Shown one piece after another: positions 23,295-32,489 of a stretch of 64,000 nucleotides of DNA. The translations under genes and the position numbers were made by a program. Location of the stretch: contig CM026386.1 in NCBI GenBank assembly GCA_014843695.1, positions 81,822,129-81,886,128 of the forward strand, read 5' to 3'. Source of the DNA: Archivesica marissinica. Lineage: Eukaryota; Mollusca; Bivalvia; Venerida; Vesicomyidae. Positions within the stretch are counted from its first letter, which is position 1; each line of letters begins with the position of its first letter. Under the pieces are notes generated by a model, which saw only the letters and a program-made list of their open reading frames with translations, was not told the DNA's origin and searched no databases.

Positions 23295-24053
23295 TTGATC
23301 ATAGTGTTCACTGTAGTAGGCCACCATTTTTAGTAACTATTATTGGAGGTAGGTTAAATAATAAAGTCAAATAGCACTTCACAAAAACCAATTAAAAAAG
23401 TTTGCGTAAAACAAATATTTTTTTATTGAACAATGGAAATATACAGACAATAATCATTATTTCTTAGCATCCGCTCCTTAGAATTTCCCACTGAACATTC
23501 TAAGTAATCGCATCATGGGGCTTTAATGTGAAGGATAACATTAGATTGAGATGTAAGAAGACCTGATGAAGCCGAGTGCTATTGACAGTATTCCACTTGG
23601 AAGAAGTTTTGATTGCAACACGTAGAATTGTGAGTGCGGATATTGTATTGTCTTCTGAGAGCGAGAAAATGGTTTTCCTACAACTTTATCTGAAGCCATT
23701 TATCTACTCCCACTTTCCAGTTTCTGTCTTTGAAAAATAATTCTGTGATTATTCCCATTTCAAGGGAATGTAGTTAGGCCTTTATAAATTAATTGCTAGG
23801 TCATCATCTGCCCTCAAACCTTTCTAATTGTCGCCGTCGTGTAAAATAATTCCAAAATAATTTTAATAAACAAGCTTTTAAAAAAAACAAGCATAATTAT
23901 TTTTAGCGTCAAAAAATGAAATTACACTTTTTATGCCCGCAATGGTAAAAGTGTATGCACATTCATTTCTTTGATCTTCTGGTTTGTTTCGGAGAACTTA
24001 GTCTACGAAGAGAACTAGACAAAAATGGACTATTGTTATAAATTGAAGTACAT
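23295..24053. other. Unique AT-rich sequence
   Basis: Nothing recognised. Confidence 0.4.
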
Positions 24054-24297
24054 TTAACCCTTTCAACACCACAGACCTCTAAATTGGCTTACAAAAAAGT
24101 GCAGATCCTGATGAGACGGCTCATCATGAGCCGTCTCATCAGGATCTGCACTTTTTTCAAGTAATATAACTATTTTTAGAAAAAAAATTACCCATTTTGA
24201 TAAATGAACTGATCCAAATGTAATTTTGTTATTAATTTATTGGTCTAAAAATATCATGGACCAGTCCATGTGAGTTACTTGGTGTTGAATGGGTTAA
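24054..24297. mobile_element. TTAA-A MITE with perfect central palindrome
   Basis: TTAA at 24054-24057 and 24294-24297; ends CCCTTTCAACACCACAG and GGTGTTGAATGGG. In other copies the two hairpin arms differ at several bases; here both arms carry GTGCAGATCCTGATGAGACG and are exact reverse complements over 32 bp. Confidence 0.93.
24093..24157. repeat. Perfect hairpin, 32-bp arms, 1-base centre
   Basis: Arms 24093-24124 and 24126-24157 pair without a mismatch around a single C at 24125, with TCATCATGA at the centre. Transcripts would fold to a perfect short stem. Confidence 0.95.
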
Positions 24298-24485
24298 AAT
24301 GTTCAACAGGTTGGATTTCTCTACTGAAGTACATGGATAATACTGTAGCAAATACAATTGTATCCTAGCAACAGTTTTAACTCTTCTTCGCTAGCATTGA
24401 ATATAACAATCAATTATGCCATGCGATTTTCGACTTGTTATGACACAATTCTATTGAAATTCCATGAAAAAAAGTTTAAACAGTA

Positions 24486-24645
24486 TTTATTTTAACCATT
24501 GCGAAACATGATTTAGCAACTTATATTACTCACTCTCATTGGCACAGATGAGAGCGGTAATGTGGTCATTTGTGTGGGAGGAAACCGGAGTACATGGAGC
24601 AAACCCACTTGTCCGTTCCGAGGACCACCATACAGTTGCAAATAA
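24486..24645 (-). mobile_element. SINE-B copy, head missing
   Basis: Reverse orientation: CATTGCGAAACATGATTTAG, ACTTATATTACTCACTCTCA, GTGTGGGAGGAAACCGGAGT and TTGTCCGTTCCGAGGACC. It stops before the tRNA-like head. Confidence 0.8.
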
Positions 24646-24666
24646 GAAAAACAGATCAATGAATTT

Positions 24667-24772
24667 TGTCGTCTGCTACAATTATTTTTTCGTCTGCTAC
24701 AATTATTTTTTCGTCTGCTACAATTATTTTTTCGTCTGCTACAATTATTTTTTCGTCTGCTACAATTATTTG
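24667..24772. repeat. 21-bp tandem array, 5 units
   Basis: Unit based on GTCTGCTACAATTATTTTTT plus C. Units are almost identical. Confidence 0.93.
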
Positions 24773-24917
24773 AAATATTTATAGACTTTATTTTACCCAG
24801 CAGAGTTAAAAATTATGACAGTCATTTTCAAAAGGAATATACGACTTTAATAGAACAACAATTAACAATTATATGACTCCCTGCCTGACTCCTGATTGGA
24901 TGAGAATGTAGTAATTA

Positions 24918-25149
24918 ATTTATGTAAATTTATTTTAGCTCGATTGCGAAACAAGTTATTTCAACTTATATTAATCACTCTCGAGACCTCATTCCTGATG
25001 GAATCCATCGCCATGAAGGAGAGAGAAGGGGCAATGTGGAATTTAAATGCCTTGCCTGAGGGCACAATTGTAACAGCTCCAGCGGGGGCTCGAACTCCGC
25101 ACCTTTCGCACCTGAAGCAAACGCGCATCCACTGCGCTATCACGACTTT
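24918..25149 (-). mobile_element. SINE-A full-length copy
   Basis: Reverse-oriented tail, core (CATCGCCATGAAGGAGAG), B box complement and head end GCGCTATCACGACTTTC. AGTAATTA flanks both sides (24910-24917 and 25154-25161). The array to the right starts from this head end. Confidence 0.88.
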
Positions 25150-25880
25150 CACTAGTAATTAGTTTATAATGCCCACACTAATTTTTCACGACTTCCACTA
25201 GTAATTAGTTTATAATGCCCACATTAGTTTATCACGACTTCCACTAGTAATTAGTTTATAATGCCCACACTAGTTTATCACGACTTCCACTAGTAATTAG
25301 TTTATAATGCCCACACTAGTTTATAATGCCCACACTAGTTTATCATGACTTCCACTAGTAATTAGTTTATAATGCCCACACTAGTTTATAATGCCCACAC
25401 TAGTTTATCACGACTTCCACTAGTAATTAGTTTATAATGCCCACATTAGTTTATAATGCCCACATTAGTTTATAATGCCCACACTAGTTTATCACGACTT
25501 TCACTAGTAATTAGTTTATAATGACACTAGTTTATCACGACTTCCACTAGTAATTAGTTTATAATGCCCACACTAGTTTATCACGACTTCCACTAGTAAC
25601 TAGTTTATTATGCCCACACTAGTTTATCACGACTTTCACTAGTAATTAGTTTATAATGCCCACACTAGTTTTTCACGACTTCCACTAGTAACTAGTTTAT
25701 AATGCCCACACTAGTTTATCACAACTTCCACTAGTAACTAGTTTATAATGCCCACACTAGTTTATAATGCCCACACTAGTTTATCACGACTTCCACTAGT
25801 AACTAGTTTATAATGCCCACACTAGTTTATCACGACTTCCACTAGTAATTAGTTTATAATGCCCACACTAGTTTTTCATT
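25137..25880. repeat. 46-bp array seeded by a SINE end plus its TSD
   Basis: About sixteen units. Each holds TCACGACTTCCACTAGTAAT, the last bases of the SINE-A head plus its target duplication, then TAGTTTATAATGCCCACACT from the flank. In several places a 19-bp subunit, ATAATGCCCACACTAGTTT, is repeated by itself. The array therefore began after the SINE inserted. Confidence 0.92.
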
Positions 25881-25884
25881 CGGT

Positions 25885-26576
25885 GTCTAGGAAATTGCAT
25901 TTTTCTGAGAATTAATTCCGAGTCCTAATAAGATTTTGTATATTGATTTATTTGGAGAGTGTTACTGATGACGTGTGATTGATCGTACTATTCGGCAATG
26001 TATTTTATCAGGAATTATACAGTATGCATCTTCTTAAGTGGACTTAAGGGTATTACAGTGGAATCAAACAGGTGATGGTATGGGGATTTCCTGCAAAAGC
26101 ACTGGTATAGAGAATGTTCTATAGAATAGATTGGTTTGAAGAGAAGTATTATTATACTTAATCTTGTGTGATAGGCTCACAGCGGGCAGAAATTGAACCT
26201 GAGAAAAATGGTGTGTTACTGTTCCAATGAATTTCATTCTCGATAAATCATATTCTAGACTATATAGGATTAGATTTTATTGGTTCCTATGGTTTATGGA
26301 TTTTATAGTGGCAAAACTTGAGCATTAATAAAAAAAATATATATGTGTTTCTTATTAGAAAATTGCTTGGAATTATTGAGTCAGTTTTCTGGCTGCCATT
26401 ACAAGTGTGGTATAGATATCCATGACTTAGGTAGGGCTGCCTATGGGGTTAATAATAAGAAATGATTTTCTGTCATCTCTCTTTTGTTATGCAATTATGG
26501 AATGATAAATGTTATGTAATTTGACACTTTTATTTCTAAAACTGTTCTTCAATCAGTTACAGTAAGATTGCCCATG
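25885..26576. other. Unique AT-rich sequence
   Basis: Nothing recognised. Confidence 0.4.
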
Positions 26577-26669
26577 TCTGGAAGTCTTAAACCAGGTGTT
26601 GCACCACTGTATGGAAGTCTTAAACCAGGTGCACCACTGTATGGAAGTCTTAAACTGGGTGTTGCACCT
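26577..26669. repeat. 33-bp tandem array, 3 units
   Basis: Units contain GGAAGTCTTAAACCAGGTG and TTGCACCACTGTAT; one unit lacks a few bases. Confidence 0.88.
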
Positions 26670-26674
26670 CTATA

Positions 26675-27526
26675 TAAAGGTCTATGGGGTGTTGAAGGGG
26701 CTGGGTTGTTATGGTCGTTGATTTCAAATCACTTGCCCCTCATCCCTGTAGGCTCAAATCCCAATGGGGGTGTCAAATTCTTTCAAGTGAGGAAGTTAGT
26801 ATCCAGCTGGCTTGTGACTTGCGGAAGGTCCACCTATATGTATGAGGGGTCTGCACATAACTGCTTGCTATTATAAGTACTTTGGATGAATGTCCATGGT
26901 TATATGCATAACTCACATAGTGTGAGCTACAATCCATAAGGTCCCCAGTCTCCAATTCATTAAGACCTCAAATATCTCTTCATTTTGGAATAAGAATATG
27001 GTAAATATTACCTATAGGAATATGTACCGATATACAATTGTACAACCCTACAATATCAAGATGCAAGCTGCAGACAGTGTGATCTCTGAGCTCTCTGATA
27101 TAGGGGACATGGAATGTTGAATAATTCTCATGCAAATTGTTTTCTCTGGTCAGTCAGTTATTGCTCCCCGGTGAGAGGAAGGTGTCCAGATTAAAGCTAG
27201 TGTTTCTGGTATTTCTGGTGTTTCTGGTGTTGGAGAGTAATTCTCTGTGATCAATATGCAGGTCTCTGGTGATATTGCTGCTACTAAATGTTCTAATGAT
27301 TTTCCATATATCACTGGCTGAGTGACAGCTAGACAAATACATGCAAATTACTTCAGAGAACAGACTCAAAGCTTGTGACAAGTTTAGTGATAATGTATTT
27401 CATGTAGATTGATTAAATAGATACCAGTGGTACAATAGAAACAGGTCACTCAATTAAATGTTCGAGCCTCGTACAATTTCAACACTTGAAATTTACAATA
27501 AAGTTTTGAGAGTTTGTATGAATGTT
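26675..27526. other. Unique sequence
   Basis: A minor TTTCTGGTG repeat patch is at 27205-27232. No exon recognised. Confidence 0.4.
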
Positions 27527-27600
27527 TTAACCCTTAACCTGCTGAATAAATTAAACGGAATGTGCAAGCAACATAGATCCAGATCAGCCATGCACTAAAT
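27527..27600. mobile_element. TTAA-C fragment
   Basis: TTAACCCTTAACCTGCTGAA followed by GCAACATAGATCCAGATCAG matches the end of TTAA-C copies at 42.2 and 46.9 kb in inverse. The remaining part is deleted. Confidence 0.65.
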
Positions 27601-27687
27601 TCTAGACTTTCCATTGGTCAAAGGCGGTCGTGTGGTGACCCTACATGGGAATGTGGAGGGTCAGTAAATATCTTATATAGGGTCAGT

Positions 27688-27940
27688 AGCTGTCCGATTA
27701 GCGCAGTCGTTAGCACGCTCACTTCTCACCAATGCAACCCGGGTTCGATCCTCGGACCGGGAAGTATGTGAGATGGTACGGTGGTCGCCAGATCGAATAG
27801 GTGGAGTTTCTCTGGGTACTCCGGTTTCCTCCCACATGAATGACCACATTTACGCTTTCATCCGCGCCAACGAGAGTGATTAATATAAGTTGTTAAAACA
27901 TGCTTCACAATCGTTGTAAAATAAATAAAGTTTAAACTTA
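27688..27940 (+). mobile_element. SINE-B full-length copy
   Basis: Head with GTCCGATTAGCGCAGTCGTT (A box) and CCCGGGTTCGATCCTCGG (B box); middle part GAAGTATGTGAGATGGTACG, CGGTTTCCTCCCACATGAAT; tail AGTGATTAATATAAGTTG then TTAAAACATGCTTCACAATC. The tail is closely related to that of SINE-A although the heads differ. Confidence 0.9.
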
Positions 27941-27944
27941 TAGC

Positions 27945-28528
27945 TCCACTATCAGCAAAACAGCATAACGCTCTAACAATTATCGATCAATACATATTTA
28001 ATTATTTCTAGAAAGGTATGTAACTGAATTCTTGGAATCTGTTGGAATTTTACAATTTTCACCTACATGAAGTATAAATCAGAGATGAGATTCATTACGG
28101 AACAGCATTCATTAGTGAATGGCCGACTATGGAAAGAAATCTATTTATTCAGGATGCATGAACTATATTCTCATATTCTGATATGTTTGATAAACCTTAT
28201 GTTGTTTATTGTGAGTTGATTGAGATAGTTCGGTATTATGTAAATTGTTGAAATGCTAGATCTATGTAGAAATTACCTCTATATAGCAACAACAAATCAC
28301 TGTAACTCTGTGAAATATATCCCTTCATTATATAATATAAGATTAATATTGAATGCTAGTCTCCTGCATAGTTATTAAGTAGATAGGAACAGGTATTTTT
28401 TTTACTTGATTTCAACACCTATTTGCTTCAAGAATCATGTTTACCAGTTCTAGAGAATTTATGTCCAAATTTGCAATTGTTTCTCAGTTTGAAAATTTGT
28501 TGAAATATTGGCGATTTTGTGAACGTAA
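27945..28528. other. Unique AT-rich sequence
   Basis: Nothing recognised. Confidence 0.4.
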
Positions 28529-28530
28529 GG

Positions 28531-28989
28531 CCCAGTCATACATGAGGCAAGACCGGACCCTGACCAAGACCACCCAAAGCCAGCACAGCTCCGACTATCG
28601 CGGGAAAACACAGGTAGCAGTCTCGTATAAGAATTGGTCAACGACCAGTCCGAGACTGGGGTGGCCAATTCATTCATAAAATATGGTGGTCTTATGGGGA
28701 CCGGTCTCGGACTGATTGGTCTTTTTAATGTCTCGGACTAGGTCCATGACTACCTTCTCCAGACCACTCAAAACAGGCGTACGCAGACTCCTAAAATACT
28801 TGGCCAAACATCTTCCCAGCCAACTAGGCACCAGATACCTCTCCACGACCAAAGACCTGTTAAAGATCACCAAGACCACAGCCGATGGTCGTGGCCCAGA
28901 GCAGGACCTTGACCACAATTGTCAGGGACCACAACTATTTTGTGATCGGGGAGAGGTCGTTGCTGGTCTTAAAGCCATGTTCAACTGGG
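28531..28989. mobile_element. Unclassified inverted-repeat element
   Basis: The left end CCCAGTCATACATG and the right end CATGTTCAACTGGG are imperfect inverted repeats. An inner inverted pair, AGTCCGAGAC and GTCTCGGACT (about 28649 and 28706), lies in an unusually GC-rich 450 bp. I could not see a clear target duplication. Open frames inside resemble no protein I know. Confidence 0.5.
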
Positions 28990-28999
28990 TTCAAATGCA

Positions 29000-29597
29000 T
29001 GTATAAAGTAAACATACAATCATACTAATTTACAAAATTCAATAAAACACATTCGAATGTTTGCTCAAAAACTGAAAACAATATTGTTAAAAATAGAAAA
29101 TATTCGGCAATTGATACAAATAATTTAATTGGCCCTTTCCGTACATTCTAAGTAAATACATTATGTAGTTTTATCAAGATATGTCCACTTTGTATGATTT
29201 ATGGTGCATCTCAAACTGGCTTCAAATCCACGACCTAAAATATGCATCCGTGAAACCCCTGGATTACCTGTAATTGTCCGCACCTATATTCGAAACGGTA
29301 TTGCCGCTGGCTTTGTCGGCTATTTGTTTGCTCATAGGCACCGAGTGAGTGTGTTGTTTATTAAATATAGTCTTTGACTAACCCCTTACCGTCAAGTTGC
29401 AATTAGCTTACCAACCAACGTGCACATCTGCTTGTCACTTATTTATTTACTTTGGGGTTTTAATTCCATTGAAAATTGTCTGTGTATATATGCTTTGATA
29501 TTGAAATAAGAATTATAATATTGATTTGAAGATGGTGCGTGTTGATAACGGTTATTTTACAGATAAAACTGAACAACGTTTGAAGCTGTGTTTGTTC
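29000..29597. other. Unique AT-rich sequence
   Basis: Nothing recognised. Confidence 0.4.
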
Positions 29598-29801
29598 AGG
29601 GTTGGAGTTGGTGTAGAAAATCGGGGGTCTGGGGTAAGTTTGAGTCAGAGGGTAAGAGTTTGTGAGAGGTTGGGGTGAGACAGAGTTGGGGTTGGATTGG
29701 AGCATGGTGTTCGGCCTGTGTGGTGGGGTTTGGTTGCAGAGTGGGCGTGGGTTACAGATGTATGTTAGAGTCGAGGGTGGGTTGGGGATTGGATTGGAGT
29801 G
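29598..29801 (+). repeat. G/T-rich, strand-asymmetric tract
   Basis: About 200 bases of GGGTTGGAGTTGG-like sequence, including ATCGGGGGTCTGGGG and GGTGGGTTGGGGATTGG, with very few C. The repeat is degenerate with no fixed period. Several G-runs could form a quadruplex on the plus strand. Confidence 0.75.
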
Positions 29802-29888
29802 ATTTGAACATGCATTTAATTAGAGTTATGCTCTTCTATGGATTCAACTTACAGCATAAGACGTCAAACAGTCTATTTGTACCATCCA

Positions 29889-30780
29889 TACTTGCCTATA
29901 GGTCAACCTCGCCTATAAGTCAACCTCGCCTATAGGTCAACCTTGCCTATAGGTCAACCTTGCCATCGCCTATAAGTCAACCTCGCCTATAGGTCAACCT
30001 TGCCTATAGGTCAACCTCGCCGCCTATAGGTCAACCTCGCCTATAGGTCAACCTTGCCATCGCCTATAAGTCAACCTTGCCTATAAGTCAACCTCGCCTA
30101 TAGGTCAACCTTGCTTATAGGTCAACCTCGCCTATAGGTCAACCTCGCCTATAGGTCAACCTCACCTATAGGTCAACCTTGCCTATAGGTCACACCTCGC
30201 CTATAAGTCAACCTCGCCTATAGGTCAACCTCGCCTATAAGTCAACCTCGCCTATAAGTCAACCTCGCCATCGCCTATAAGTCAACCTCGCCTATAAGTC
30301 AACCTCGCCTATAAGTCAACCTCGCCTATAAGTCAACCTCGCCTATAAGTCAACCTCGCCTATAAGTCAACCTCGCCTATAAGTCAACCTCGCCTATAGG
30401 TCAACCTCGCCTATAGGTCAACCTTGCCTATAGGTCAACCTCGCCTATAGGTCAACCTTGCCTATAAGTCAACCTTGCCTATAAGTCAACCTCGCCTATA
30501 AGTCAACCTCGCCTATAAGTCAACCTCGCCTATAAGTCAACCTCGCCTATAAGTCAACCTCGCCTATAAGTCAACCTCGCCTATAAGTCAACCTCGCCTA
30601 TATGTCAACCTTGCCTATAAGTCAACCTCGCCTATAAGACGACCTCCTACTTTAGTCATGAAATCTTTTGGGTTTTAGCATACACTCACATATAAGACGG
30701 GTAGGATAAAATGGACACCAGACACAAGTATAAATTGCATGATTGTCCAGTGCAAGTTGAAGACATGTTCAGTGACTAGA
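29889..30780 (+). mobile_element. TA-MITE copy with its left end expanded
   Basis: The left start TACTTGCCTATAGG and the interior after 30631 (ATAAGACGACCTCCTACTTT, CACTCACATATAAGACGGGT) match the MITE at 6177-6435. Between them a 17-bp array expands the CTATAAG portion of the inverted end. The right inverted end is lost. Confidence 0.72.
29891..30640. repeat. 17-bp minisatellite, about 43 units
   Basis: Unit CCTATAGGTCAACCTCG; G/A variation gives CTATAAG, and CTCG alternates with CTTG. A few units carry a CGCCAT or CGC insertion. The A-variants dominate the right half, indicating local homogenisation. Confidence 0.96.
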
Positions 30781-30836
30781 GTGCTCTGCTTTTCTTTCTA
30801 AAACGTAATTATGGATACCATTTAACACCAAACAAC

Positions 30837-30872
30837 CGTGATCTGGATCTATGTTGTTGGCAAATGTGATTT
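30837..30872. mobile_element. Short TTAA-C fragment
   Basis: GATCTGGATCTATGTTGTTG followed by GCAAATGTGATTTTAT resembles the right portion of TTAA-C copies. It lies directly before the SINE-A head. Confidence 0.45.
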
Positions 30873-30886
30873 TATTTACTCAGCAT

Positions 30887-31094
30887 GTGGAAGTCATGAT
30901 AGCGCAGTGGATGCTCGTTCGCTTCAGGTGCGAAAGGTGCGGAGTTCGAGCCCCGCTGGAGCTGTTACAATTGTGCCCTCAGGCAAGGCATTTAAATTCC
31001 ACATTGCCCCTTCTCTCTCCTTCATGGCGATGGATTCCATCAGGAATGAGGTCTCGAGAGTGATTAATATAAGTTGAAAGAACTTGTTTCGCAA
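30887..31094 (+). mobile_element. SINE-A full-length copy
   Basis: GGAAGTCATGATAGCGCAGT, stem and loop TTCGCTTCAGGTGCGAA, B box AGTTCGAGCCCCG, core and tail to GAGCTAAAATAAATTG. The clearest example of the CAG (Leu-like) loop. Confidence 0.92.
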
Positions 31095-31569
31095 TCGAGC
31101 TAAAATAAATTGCAAAGGATTAAAGAAAATTTGCTGCTCTTAAAGAAAATCTGGAAATTTGTCATAGAAACAAAAATAGAGTACAATAGCATGATATTTT
31201 TTACAGCTGACATTTATTTAAAATGGCATATTTATTATCCCAGATCTGCAAAACCACTGGAGAACAAAAAGCAAAAATATGAAAACAGATTAATTTGATA
31301 ATTTCATCAGAATTTGTTCATAATGTGGCATGCTAGTGCATTGAAGTGATCCTGCTGGAGAGATAACTGCCAGACATCAGCCCTTTGTATGCTAATTACA
31401 CTTCTATATTTGGCGGTTGAACATATCACAGACTCCATTATAATGTGTGCCAAATTGCTCCTACCCAAGCATGTGTTTTCTCTCGTCAATGTTTTGGAAA
31501 ATGGTTTTCATTATTTGATGGTTTTGACTACTCTGAGTGTTGCGTTGTCCCAGTGAATATACTAATCGT

Positions 31570-31774
31570 GTTTTGCTTCAGGTGCGAAAGGCCCAGAGTT
31601 CGAGCCCCGCAGGAGCCGTTACGATTGTGTCCTTAGGCAAGGCATTTAAATTTCACATTGCCTCTTCTCTCTCCCTCATGGCGATGGATTCCATCTGGAA
31701 TGAGGTCTCGAGAGTGATTAATTATAAGTTGTAAGAACTTGTTTCGCAATCGAGCTAAAATAAATTTGTATAAG
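31570..31774 (+). mobile_element. SINE-A copy lacking the A-box part
   Basis: It starts at GCTTCAGGTGCGAAAGG, as does the copy at 20298, and continues to TAAATTTGTATAAG. The core contains GATGGATTCCATCTGGAATG. Confidence 0.88.
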
Positions 31775-32130
31775 GAAACTGCAATACCAATCTTTGTATG
31801 AAGTTGCCATGGTGGATTTTGGGTGTGATAAAATTGGAATAAGACATTAGTATAAATTGTTGATGTGAAGTGCCATTATTATTTTATGCACCCATTATTG
31901 AAGTACTTTTATCAGAGATTATTGACTTGCTATTACCTTGTGCAAATACTCCCGAGACTTGTATAATCCAGGGTCAAGTGCTTGATTGTATATAAAAAAA
32001 TGTCCATACGCCAGGTGCTACACCAATATCTTTGCTGAAATTATTTACATATTTTGATATGTTCTGTGTTTGCAAATATTTGGACAACTACACAATCTTG
32101 AACACATTATTGCAAACTCTTGAACAATTA
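31775..32130. repeat. Unique DNA ending in degenerate short repeats
   Basis: From about 32080 to 32130, and again at 32430-32490, a loose 18-21 bp repeat of the CTTGGACAATTACA type recurs. The SINE-C at 32131 splits it. Confidence 0.55.
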
Positions 32131-32422
32131 TGTGTGTGTTTTACGTTTATTTATCGTCGCTACCGGTTGCCCATATGAGCGACGCCTCCTGAAGAGATTA
32201 GTCATTTTAGATTTTGGAGGATAGTGCAATGATACAGACAGAGACCCATTCCAGAGTCTCACCTGGTTGTTTTACGTGCACAGTGTAAAGCAGCAACATG
32301 ACACCTTGGTTTAAAGTCCCATCTGAAAGACTGTTAATTTTATTACAGTCAGACCAAGGATCGAACCTGTGATCCCTGGATTACTAGTCCAATGTGTTAA
32401 CCACCGGACTACAGATCCGTCT
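32131..32422 (-). mobile_element. SINE-C full-length copy
   Basis: Reverse orientation: ACGTTTATTTATCGTCGCTA, CCCATATGAGCGACGCCTCC, body, GATCGAACCTGTGATCCC (B box) and ACCGGACTACAGATCCG (head start). Confidence 0.92.
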
Positions 32423-32489
32423 ATAACAATGACCCAATCTTGGACAGTTACAAAGTCTTAGACAATACAATATCTTGGACAATTATAAA

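Noticed and set aside
28716..29006. 96-codon frame in the GC-rich inverted-repeat element
   Set aside because: Most of it lies inside a non-autonomous-looking element, resembles no transposase known to me, and the frame extends past the element end.
29891..30640. Telomere-like repeat
   Set aside because: The unit is a 17-mer unrelated to TTAGGG and is linked to a MITE end.
30887..30960. tRNA-Leu-like sequence
   Set aside because: It is the head of SINE-A, fused to a core and tail and repeated with the same fusion. The acceptor stem does not close as in a functional tRNA.
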